Shown here: one piece after another, positions 22,234 through 31,375 of the stretch | How positions within the stretch are numbered: the first letter of the stretch is position 1 | Layout: every line of letters begins with the position of its first letter | Assembly (NCBI GenBank): GCA_008828725.1 | Contig: MEHQ01002389.1 | Coordinates: forward strand, 124,001-188,000 | DNA: 64,000 nucleotides | Origin: Saccharina japonica | Lineage: Eukaryota > Sar > Phaeophyceae > Laminariales > Laminariaceae | Direction of reading: 5' to 3' | Notes under the pieces: generated by a model | The model's input: the letters and a program-made list of their open reading frames with translations, nothing else | Database searches by the model: none | Told to the model about the DNA's origin: nothing | Position numbers and translations under genes: made by a program

Positions 22234-23862
22234 ATGCCGCGCATGAACGCGACCGAGAGCGGAAATGAAAATGTGGAGTTTTCGATTCAAAGCAACGGAG
22301 ACGTCATGGCCTTGCTGGCGGAGCTACTATCGAACAATTATGCGTGGTTCGCCGGGGTTTCAAAAGAGTGGAGAAACGCGTGGGGGGGGCTTCCGAAGCG
22401 CACGCAAGCAATAACCCCTGACACTTCTGTGTCTCAGCTACAGTGGAGCTTCGATGGCGGACTGAGGAAGACGCCGATGGTATGCGAACACGTTGCCGAA
22501 CACTGCGGCCTTGATGCCTTGCAGTGTGCTCATCGAAACGGGTGCGAGTTGCCCGAAAACGCTTGCTTCGAGGCTGCAGCCCGGGGCCAGCTCGAAATGA
22601 TCCAGTGGGCAATCGGCGAGAATCAGAGCTGGCGCCAAGTGCTCTGTAGAGCGGCTGCCGCGGGGGGCAGTCTGCGCATTCTTCAGTGGGCGCACGCTAA
22701 CGACTGCCCCTGGGACCATACTACTTGCATCGAAGCCGCCGGATCAGGCCATCTGGATATCTTGCAGTGGGCACGTTCCAAAGGCTGTCCTTGGAATACC
22801 GAAACGTGCTCGAAGGCTGCTGAGGGCGGACACCTTGGCATTCTTCAGTGGGCGCACGGTAACGGCTGCCCCTGGGACCACATTACATGCACCGAGGCCG
22901 CCGAATTAGGCCATTTGGATATCTTGCAGTGGGCACGTTCCAAAGGCTGTCCTTGGAATACCGAAACGTGCTCGAAGGCTGCTGAGGGCGGACACCTTGG
23001 CATTCTTCAGTGGGCGCACGGAAACGGCTGCCCCTGGGACCACATTACATGCACCGAGGCCGCCGGATCTGGCCACTTGGGTATCTTGCAGTGGGCACGT
23101 TCCAAAGGCTGTCCTTGGAATACCGAAACGTGCTCGGAGGCTGCTGAGGGCGGACACCTTGGCATTCTTCAGTGGGCGCACGCTAACGGCTGCCCCTGGG
23201 ACAGTGGAACATGTGCGAGTGCTGCCGGCGGTGGGCACCTAGACGTGCTTCAGTGGGCGAGGTCTATCGGTGCGGATTGGGACAAAGACACGACCGACTG
23301 GGCGGCCCAAGGGGGCCACTTGGAGGTTCTTCAGTGGGCGCGGGCTCAAGGGTGTCCCTGGAACCCTATTTTGAGTTTAGGTGTTATTGCAAACGGGCAC
23401 CTGACTACGCTAGAGTGGATGCTCGCGAACGACTGGACATTGCCGAAGCCGGCTGGCTTTATTGCCGCTCGTCGAGGACACCTTCACATTCTCCAATGGT
23501 TGCAGGCCAGCCCTCATGTTTTGGACACCTCGCTCGTATCCAGTGCAGCTCTAGATGGAGGGCACTTGGACATTCTGCAATGGGCGCGAGCAAACGGGTG
23601 TTTCCGGGATTATAATACTTGTTACTATGCAGCTGATGGAGGTCATCTGGAGGTGCTTAAATGGGCGCGGAGTATCGGTTGCCTATGGGATGCTCGTATT
23701 TGTAGTGTGGCAGCCGGAAGAGGTCACTTCGAGATGTTGAAATGGGCGCGGAGTAACGGCTGCCCCTGGGACGAAGACACGTGCACCCGTGCTGCCATTG
23801 CAGGGCGCCTAGACATAGTACAGTGGGCTCAGGCAGGAGGCTGTCCATGTGACAATTCCTAG
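22234..23862 (+). CDS. P1: F-box-like/ankyrin-like repeat protein, C-terminus cut by MITE
   Basis: A 542-residue frame starting MPRMNATESGNEN. The ATG at 22234 has A at -3 and matches the start of P4; the frame stays open upstream only to a TTG. Residues about 20 to 55 (DVMALLAELLSNNYAWFAGV) resemble an F-box, so an SCF adaptor role is possible by inference. About 16 ankyrin-like repeats of 27 residues follow (GHLDILQWARSKGCPW type), with an irregular pair in the middle. Compared with P4 it has four extra repeats from a DNA-level 162 bp expansion and lacks one repeat later. Its TAG stop (23860-23862) is made by the first three bases of an inserted transposon; the original last segment lies beyond it at 24630-24726. 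The protein therefore ends GGCPCDNS. Confidence 0.85.
   Translation: MPRMNATESGNENVEFSIQSNGDVMALLAELLSNNYAWFAGVSKEWRNAWGGLPKRTQAITPDTSVSQLQWSFDGGLRKTPMVCEHVAEHCGLDALQCAHRNGCELPENACFEAAARGQLEMIQWAIGENQSWRQVLCRAAAAGGSLRILQWAHANDCPWDHTTCIEAAGSGHLDILQWARSKGCPWNTETCSKAAEGGHLGILQWAHGNGCPWDHITCTEAAELGHLDILQWARSKGCPWNTETCSKAAEGGHLGILQWAHGNGCPWDHITCTEAAGSGHLGILQWARSKGCPWNTETCSEAAEGGHLGILQWAHANGCPWDSGTCASAAGGGHLDVLQWARSIGADWDKDTTDWAAQGGHLEVLQWARAQGCPWNPILSLGVIANGHLTTLEWMLANDWTLPKPAGFIAARRGHLHILQWLQASPHVLDTSLVSSAALDGGHLDILQWARANGCFRDYNTCYYAADGGHLEVLKWARSIGCLWDARICSVAAGRGHFEMLKWARSNGCPWDEDTCTRAAIAGRLDIVQWAQAGGCPCDNS
22759..23244 (+). repeat. in-frame tandem repeat, 162 bp period, three units
   Basis: Units starting at CTTGCAGTGGGCACG (22761, 22923 and 23085) are nearly identical, and each encodes two 27-residue repeats. 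The very low divergence against other repeats of the gene shows recent expansion by unequal exchange or slippage. P4 has one such unit. Confidence 0.95.
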
Positions 23863-24629
23863 GGCTGGGCCCTGGTCCAGTATGTACTGTGTACTGGCAG
23901 TACTACTGTACTGGCTGAGGGGTGCCAGTACTTTGACTATTTACGTACGTCCTGAAGTAACGCCTCAATAAACAGCGGGAACCCATCCAAATTCACGGCG
24001 TGAAGAGCAGAGAGGGCACGCAGAACAGTTGACACCAGCGTAGAGCTCAAGAAAACTACTTCGCATAACATTAACTCGATGACTTGGGGATATTTTGTCT
24101 TTGGTTTTCGGCGGAGAATCTGAGTAAAAATTATGTTTGGAACAATATTAATGGATATGTGCGTGAATATACGTACGTATCTGAGGCCGCGATTTCGCAA
24201 TTTTTAGCGATGCGGTATTGCACATTTCTAACACGTTTTTGAATCCGTGTCCCACCTTTTCGGTATCCAGGCTGCGTCCGGCAGTGTGCCGTATTTCCGC
24301 ACACTCCTGTCCATCACACGCTTCGCTCGCTTTTGCTCTTTACTTTATTTTTTTCTTAGTCAATCTACCACCAAATTCCATTTTAAATGGTCCAAAAAAG
24401 ACGTATTGTTCAGCTCTAGTGACGCCAAAACGCGTAAAAACGCTCCTCCGGCAGGGCGCCTCAAGCGGGGTCCTCCGGGGGCGCCTCCGGCGGCCCCCCC
24501 TCACCAGCCGGGCGGGGCCAGGGGTCGCGGCTTCGCCGCAGCCACCAGTGCACTGGTCGGGTCCAGTGTACTGGCATATGACGCAGCCAGTACATACTGT
24601 ACTGGCTAGAGCTAACAGGCCCAGCCCTA
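23860..24629. mobile_element. hAT-like MITE, 770 bp, inserted in P1
   Basis: Ends are inverted repeats TAGGGCTGGGCC (left) and GGCCCAGCCCTA (right). Subterminal GTACTGGC motifs are repeated in both directions near each end. Flanks CAATTCC and CCATTCC are a likely target-site duplication of 7 to 8 bp with one mismatch. A (C/T)AGGG.. terminus with about 8 bp duplication is typical of the hAT superfamily. No hAT transposase is visible; frames such as 24218-24733 and 23937-24200 have no recognised domain. The matching site in P4 (GACCATTTCACAT) is uninterrupted. Confidence 0.85.
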
Positions 24630-24726
24630 CCATTCCACACACGAGGATGCTGAATTTAATGGTGCCGAGTACGTTTTGGCCTTCGCTACGCTTAACGGCT
24701 GTCCGACACGAGGGGACGAAGGGTAG
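24630..24726 (+). pseudogene. stranded C-terminal end of P1
   Basis: Beyond the MITE the sequence resumes the gene's last segment, with a Glu-Ala-Glu-like start and CTTAACGGCTGTCC (Leu-Asn-Gly-Cys) near the end, matching residues about 460 to 494 of P4. It is cut off from the P1 frame by the insertion and has also drifted. Confidence 0.75.
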
Positions 24727-24907
24727 AGATTAGATTGACAGAAAGGTCTGTTAATTTTCCGTTCCGGTTTCAGGTTTGCCATGGTAGACGTACTGCAGAT
24801 AGGAAATATCTCCATACTGCGCTCATAGATGGTTCGTGCGATACGTCCAAGCCGACCGTCATTGCATAATTTCGTTATACACTTCGGCAGTACTCGTAGG
24901 GGTTCCG

Positions 24908-25231
24908 TCACTGTTGGGGATACAGAAAAAATCCTATATAGCAGGTACCGGCACTAATCATAGTACTTCGGGTTGCCGTAGTTTGGGATAGGTTTGCACT
25001 TGGAAAATGTGACTGTGACGGCCTCCGCCACTTGAAGGGACGTCCAACATCGATATTTGTGGAATTCGGAATGGCAAAGAGGCGTTGTCGTGCCGTGGTC
25101 GGGTATAACATGAACGCAGAAGTGGGATGATGGTGATGTCGTGCCGTGGTCGGGTATAACATGAACGCAGAAGTGGGATGATGGTGACTCCCACGCGTGA
25201 GGGGAGGGTCCAGCTTGGCCCAGCGAGCCAA
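24908..25231 (-). CDS. small minus-strand open frame, same frame kept in paralogues
   Basis: A frame of 107 codons. Equivalent frames exist at 36133-36462, 43865-44194 and 63307-63636, sharing LTRGSHH, LLYP(T)..RQRLF, IP.S...DVG and LS.T.A.RST patterns. Retention over diverged copies, plus a 51 bp in-frame duplication here, hints at coding, but the copies are similar enough for chance. A second overlapping frame is also open in P2 and P3. No domain is known. Confidence 0.25.
   Translation of the reverse strand: MARWAKLDPPLTRGSHHHPTSAFMLYPTTARHHHHPTSAFMLYPTTARQRLFAIPNSTNIDVGRPFKWRRPSQSHFPSANLSQTTATRSTMISAGTCYIGFFLYPQQ
25087..25188 (+). repeat. perfect 51 bp tandem duplication
   Basis: GTCGTGCCGTGGTCGGGTAT and the following 31 bases occur twice in a row (25087 and 25138). 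P2 and P4 have one unit. The length is a multiple of three with respect to the minus-strand frame. Confidence 0.9.
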
Positions 25232-26189
25232 TCTGGTCTCGAGCGAGGCCGGGTTTCCTGCTGTGGGCGTGAGCAGTGGTTAGGTAGTCGATGAGGTCAT
25301 CAACTAAGCCAAGTGGCCCCGCCTTCCTTTTTCGTCCGAATAACCCCCGTCAATTTGATTTATTTTGACACGGGACGGGGAGGAAGGGATGGCAGAGCTT
25401 TAATTTTCAGCAAGATTCCTGATATTTTCAATGACACACACCGGCGCTACTCAGGGATCCCTACTGAATATATCAATTACCACGACATGATCAACGTTTA
25501 CACTGCCCCGTCCATATATACGGCATTCAACGGTAGCTAAGCACCAGCAGCTAGCACTGTCATGTGTTTGCAGCTTAGGTCTCGGTGATCACGCCACTCC
25601 GGAGCAAACCTGGTGAACGGATACGTCGGGTCCGTCTTGGAGTGCCTCGTCGTAGACCTTCTTCGCGACCGTGTGCGATATATTAGGATTACCTCGCGTC
25701 GAACGTGCAAATGCCCATCGTTCTATTGAATACGGTTGTGTTTCATGACTATCGGATGTCAGTGCTGTCCCGAAGCCATATTGCCCACCGATATGAGTCA
25801 CTTGTGCTGGGCTTGACGGACCACTTGTTTTGTCGTTTATTGCAGAGGAAACGGCTGTTCATTCCGTTAGGACCTATAATATTTTCGTGTGTGTTTCAGG
25901 ACCGAGTTTTGCACGCAAGAAAGTTTCTAGGTACCCGTACCAATTCGTTTCAGACACGGCGCATTGCCAACAACGGTAACCTTCCTAACGCGTAAAAATG
26001 TAACCACCCTTTCCTACAGGATACCGTAGCGTGCTGACTTAATCCCTGTATCAACCAATCATTGTGTGCGTGCCATTGACGAACCCTCATGTATTGACTC
26101 CACGGTTTATGTCGGACTTCCTGTGGGGCGAAAGGACATGCCCCAGTACAGCTGAAGAATGTCGCTTGAAGAGGCTGGAATGAGCATGG

Positions 26190-26300
26190 CGTAACGGCTG
26201 CCCCTGGGGCGAATCAAATTACAATTTGACTCGTACAGCCATTGCCTCAGGTCACGTGGACATACTGCAGTGGGCGCAGGCCGAAGGCGGCCCCTGTGAT
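26190..26300 (+). pseudogene. ankyrin-like repeat fragment
   Basis: Translates as RNGCPWGESNYNLTRTAIAS then GHVDILQWAQAEGGPCD, which is the end of one 27-residue repeat and most of the next. It best matches the penultimate repeats of the P genes. Upstream GAAATGAGC-like bases resemble the broken P2 sequence. No start and no further repeats are present, so it is a remnant of an eighth copy. Confidence 0.8.
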
Positions 26301-26557
26301 ATAAAGTTCTTATGCGACGGCTGAACAGGTTGACCGCAAGGTCTTGCGACAGCTGTGGGCGGATCCTTCGTGGTTTGGGTATAATAGGGCGTTTGGTGTA
26401 GGGGGTTATAAAGGCCAATGCCCCTATTATAGTAGCCACTGCTGCAACACGTGTATGGGCTACTACAGTAGTAATCGTGACTTGATCAATCTACCGTGAC
26501 TCTAACCTTACTATGAGGTCGCTGACGAGGGGGTGTTGTTCCAGAAGGACTGTACTG

Positions 26558-26803
26558 GCGCGTGCTACAATAGATTTTGCACTTTTTGGCTGAAACGTTA
26601 TCGGAATGACGGTGATCCTTGATCCAAAGTTGTCGGAATATTGTTTTTGTGTTGGAATATGTTTCGTTGTGGAAATTGGCGACGGGATTGCTCACCGAGT
26701 AGCACTTTTACATCCATGCAAATTCCGTTCATCGTTGAAAAATCGAGACCTTCAAGCGACCACCCTCAATAACAACGTGGTGCACCTCTACCGTAGCATG
26801 TGG
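26558..26803. mobile_element. MITE, 246 bp, GTGCTACG-core TIR family, copy 2
   Basis: The left end GCGCGTGCTACAATAG and the next about 80 bases resemble the 14073 element, including GCACTTTTTGGCTG. The right end read inward is CCACATGCTACGGTAGAGG, matching the left TIR of that element. A target-site duplication is not evident. The interior has no recognised protein. Confidence 0.7.
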
Positions 26804-28776
26804 TTGTTGTGGTGGTGTTTTTTCGGCCTAATATCAAAAGGCCGGTGTATCGCTGGAAGCGAGGGCCAATCGTGCGTTTTGTTCGTCTGCTGTGGACGTC
26901 CATCGTCTTTCAAGGGAAGCCAGGTTCCTCGTTTCGAACCTCGCGACCCCGCATGGATCAACGTCCTTTCGTGTCCAGGGTAACGACTGCTTTGTTCGCG
27001 TTGGTGTAAGTGCATGGCATAGTCACACTGTGTCGGTATGTTACTGTAAGTAAAATAACATTCCAGTCTTACTTCTGGCGTTGGGGGCAGTAAGCTCTGG
27101 TCTATCAAAACTGCCAACGTTTTTCTTTACTTTAGCCTATTATTTCACGCTATTTGTAGAGGTCGGTCGACGGCAGTATGCTACTCTACAGTGCAGCTAG
27201 AGCATGGACGCTTACTGTATAGCGAGGAATATCGTCAGCTGCGCGAATGTCCGAGCGGTGCCAACTCGACCGGTCTCGGTAGGACGTTTTGGGGACATGC
27301 CAATTCGTCTACTGTAGATCCTGCGGTCCGGTAATTGCGGGCAACACCCTTGTTGACAAAAATACGGTAACAACTACGTAAATTTCGAGCATGTGGCTCG
27401 TTCGCAGGACAAAAAGTTCCCACCTTCACTTCTGCGATGAGATGATCCAGGGAGTGTATTGCAGTTTTTCCCATCCACCAATTATGTGTGCTGTCCTACC
27501 GATATTCGACGTCTAAATGCAAGGATACGCGGCCACCCCCAGGTATAGCGGGAGCGGCGAACAAACTGGTGCCGCGGGTAAATACGTACGCAACGGACAC
27601 CCCAAAAATCACTCGGAAAAAAAACGTCATCAAGACGGGTACTGTTTCAACTTTTCCATGGCCATTGGCAAGCTCTGTAATGCACCGCCACTTGTGATGA
27701 AGCCTGCTAGTGGACGCTACCGGTAGATTTAACATTACTTATGTTTAAGAAGCACGCCATATTACAATACGGTCACCCATCACCACGCGTTTCCGGGGTA
27801 CATGAGACAGAAAGGAAGCGTTTCCGGGTTACATGTTCGTGCTTTGTTTGCTGGTGAACGTCTAATACCTAGTGCTCCCAAAAGTAAAAACAATGGAGTG
27901 TCATCAGATATCACATGTTGCTCATACGACTACTGCCAGCATCGAATATCCCAGAAACGGTAAAACGTTCTGCGCCATAGAAAAATGATCATTTTTCACA
28001 AACATTAGTTGCACGATGATCGTATAGCCTATCACCACAATTTTCCGTGATCACATTTTAAATATCTTGTCTAGATTGTTATTTTCATAGCCTTAATGAG
28101 TATACTGAAAAGAGGCCATTTGGAATCCCATACGAAATCGGCCTTCGAAGGTGAATACTACACAAAAAAGACACGAAAAAACAGAAAAACGTTAACGTTA
28201 ATTTTCCTTTTTACTCACGGCAAACTTGGAAACAAGCGGCGTGTGATTTGTTGCCTTCGTTCTTTCAGTAAAGGTATCGGCAGAATAAACAAAAAAGCAG
28301 GTCTATCTCATATGCGGACCCCTGCACTAGAGTGCAATATTAATAATGATAGTACTACAACGTGCCTGTCGCTCACGCTCCCTCGCTCAGACACCAGTGA
28401 GATTGCGTAACATAGAGGGTAGTTCACCAGTCCAGACGACGCATTCTGTTGCAGCGGGTTATGAGCTAGAGAAAAATAATGTGATGCGTAAGCGACTGTT
28501 GTGGCCAGTGCTACGCGGAGGGTCCATTGTTATAACGGGCGTCAAGCTGTACGAGGCTCCCCGCTTGAACGATGGAGGTTGAGGATGGCTTCCCTGGATC
28601 GGAACGCCCTGATGCCAATGAAACACCGATGCAGGCCGCAAGCTAGGGTCTCCTCAATTTGGTTTCGATACCTGGTTTTTAGTTAAAACCACTCCCAAGT
28701 GAAGGATCAAGGTCGTGCCCCATGTCTATCGCTCAGTGAATGTCCATGTGTCATGTGTCCACCTGTCTATTGCCCG

Positions 28777-29079
28777 CTATGCGCTTCGCTTACACCTAAC
28801 CAACGCACCACGCGCCCAACATCTGACACCCGGGGTATTCAAGAGCTCTTGACGAGAGCTTAGGTAAAGTCTCTCGAGAGTCAATTCTATATCTCCATCG
28901 AACTCGACCAGCAGTGAGTTGAGCCTCCTCTCGGGTCTGGCTCGAGAAGTTGACGCTGCTGTAACAACTACTCTCAAATCTATGGGTTCCGAAGTGCCTT
29001 GCTGATCGCTGAACGCGTTATCGGAAACTTTCATGAACTTTCTGCTTAATCGGCGGATGACGCAAAGCTCTTGTCGCAC
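28777..29079 (-). CDS. candidate exon or small gene, unknown
   Basis: A 100-codon frame with mixed, protein-like composition: an Arg-rich start, then LVEFDGDIELTLERLYLSSR and a Trp-Ala-Arg-rich end. It begins at GTG, not ATG, and near its end has a donor-like TTAG/GTGTAAG, so it may be an internal exon. No partner exon or domain was identified. Confidence 0.25.
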   Translation of the reverse strand: MRQELCVIRRLSRKFMKVSDNAFSDQQGTSEPIDLRVVVTAASTSRARPERRLNSLLVEFDGDIELTLERLYLSSRQELLNTPGVRCWARGALVRCKRSA

Positions 29080-30682
29080 AACTTGAGTTTAAAAGTCAAC
29101 AAACAGGTGTCGGCGATGATGGAGCTACCGTTTGGTATATCTACACCCGCGATTTTGTCACATTATCCCACCCAACGACATGGCCGTACGTACAGGTATG
29201 GCCCGTGTCGAACCAAGCTTTTCTCGCTGTACCCTCAACCCAAACTTATACCGTACGCATCTTTTTACAACCAGTATACAATACCGTGCACGCATCCACA
29301 ATCCGATATGATACAGCGCCGAACTTCGACACTCGAGAGAGAGGGACCTCTTCTCCACTCGATGAATGAGCGTGCTCTGATCTGGGAACGGCTCCATCTA
29401 GACCAGATTTTGTCTTGGGTGCGGTTCATTTTTCAAGTACATTGTGTTTCGACTGCGTTTATGGTGTCCTCGAAAATCTGTTTTCGGAGTACACTGACGT
29501 ACATGATGAGACAGCCTATGGTACTGTAGTAATGACCATCAAGCAAAAGCCAAGATCAAACCGCCAGAAAATCAACACGTCTCACACCTGGACAATGGCG
29601 AGAGGTACCTGTCCCCGCATATTTTCGTTTGTGGTGCGTGTGGTTCCTCATTGCAAAGCAAAACAAAAGGTCGTCTCAAACATATGTATCCCTTACCATC
29701 GATCCGTTGACGTCTATTTTTGATGAAGCACGTCCTCAAATTCGATATGTCCGTATTTGTCGCAGTATGCTAGTTTTAAACGTGTGCCCATCGTGGCAAC
29801 GATATTTGCTTATATTTCCGGTCCCTGGGCGCAAACAAGCCGCACGGCATTCCTAAAGCCGTGGCCACCACGATGTATATATGTGGTTTAACGGCTCTTT
29901 CAGATTACAGAAAAGCCGTTTCGCTCTATGAGATAAATGTGATTTGGCAATTTGAATATGATTACGCCCCGCTCGTGTCGAGGACACACGTTCATTTTAA
30001 CACGTCGTGACTATTTAGCTAGCGCGCCTGAAACTGTACCTACTAGTGTTGCCGCCTACCTTCGGATTACTAAGTTTGGGGCCTCCAAGTGAGCGCAACT
30101 CAATAACTCCACCGGCACGGCGATGTACGCGATTCAAGTATGCCGAACGACACAAATGAGCCTAGCATAGGCTGCTCCAGAGGTCAAAGTTGATGTGTAC
30201 CGGTGACGTTTTCTAAGCTAAGGGAGGTTGCCAGCATACCAATGACGTTTTGTTTGAAGAGCCCTCTACCCACATAAAAAAAACTGAAGAAAGACGATGG
30301 AGATGATTATCCCCAAAGGCGTGGTCAACCACAAATTGTTTATCGGTGTGTCAGGTGTGAATAGAACAGTAACTCTATTGAGTAGTTCCAATGTTCTGGA
30401 GAGCTATTAGTCACATTCTTATTGTGGTATCAAGTGCAAACGCTATTGTACGACGCGTGCGGTGTGCGCTAATTTACGTACGATGCACCCTCAAACTACG
30501 GAGACACAAAATTCGGCGCGTCTTGGAATGGTAAGACTCCGACCTTCAAGTGAAGAACGTTTAGTGTAGTGACAAGCCGTACGCATACACGTTGACATAG
30601 TGTTTTGGGTTTTGTGCCCATTTGTGGCGGCTCCAAATATCCACGACCAAGCCCACAAGTCGATCCATACTGTTTTTCAGGT

Positions 30683-30976
30683 CCATCATGAGAGGTTTGA
30701 CCTTAAATCTAGTTCCGTTGCTGTTTCTCCTGTCCATGGCGGTTTCGCCCCTTCAATGCATGTCGTGCTGGAGGACGCGTTCAGTGGTACCGTATGCACG
30801 TTAGACCTTGATAACTGCACTACAGTTGTAGAACAGGTCAAGCAAGTGCGCTGGCTCAAGTGTGTGAGCACATTCCTAATAGATGGGAAGAATACCTCTT
30901 CGAAGGTTCTCACTTCTTGCGACTGCTTTCGTCGAACTATCCTCGTTTTCGTCTGCGACTCGTCCAGGTCGTTGAT
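30683..30976 (+). CDS. candidate internal exon, unknown
   Basis: Bounded by an acceptor-like GTTTTTCAG ending at 30682 and a strong donor GATG/GTAAGAG at about 30977. The frame starting Val-His-His-Glu is open throughout and contains MHVVLEDAFSGTVCTLDLDN. A second frame is also open in the last third (RWEEYLFEGSHFLRLL), so phase is uncertain. Function is not recognised. Confidence 0.3.
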
Positions 30977-31375
30977 GGTAAGAGCACTTCCTACGGAATA
31001 GACGTGTACAGCTTCAGAGTCGTGGCTTGCGACGTTTTATCGAAGGAAATTCCGCAGGCGGACAAACCTGTTCTAGAAATTAGATTGACCGCGTGGTGTT
31101 GAAATTAGATTGACCGCCAATCTCGATTGACTCGCCCGCAGATATACCAGATTTCATGATGGCCTCCTGAACAGGGGGTGCCTGGGGATCTGCCATCTTT
31201 CAGCGATATATTCAAGAGGCAGAGGTGGCAGAATACTGGAATCGCGTCATAATGTGATCTAATGAAGGGTGCAAATTGATATGTACCAAACTTTTCGTTC
31301 ACTACAGAAATCGTGTCTGTTTTCAATGGATGATCGGCCATAGACTGTGACGGACTGCAGCCATTAAGGTGAAGT

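Larger units (their letters stand above)
24727..26055. repeat. module P1, conserved downstream region
   Basis: Aligns with 35966-37215 (P2), its copy after P3, and 63178-64000 (P4). It contains minus-strand frames kept open in several copies and a plus-strand frame near 25780-25995 (LFIPLGPIIFS..) that resembles 36996-37376. None has a recognised domain. Homology ends shortly after GCGTGCTGACT near 26040. Confidence 0.6.
26804..31375. other. mostly unique region with weak coding signs
   Basis: No paralogue in the window. Several 70 to 150-codon frames lie on both strands but none has a known domain. The two best candidates, at 28777-29079 and 30683-30976, are listed separately because of composition or splice signals. 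The rest shows nothing I can support. Confidence 0.4.

Noticed and set aside
22759..23244. CRISPR-like array
   Set aside because: The regular 162 bp repeats lack unique spacers and are in-frame protein repeats of a eukaryotic gene.
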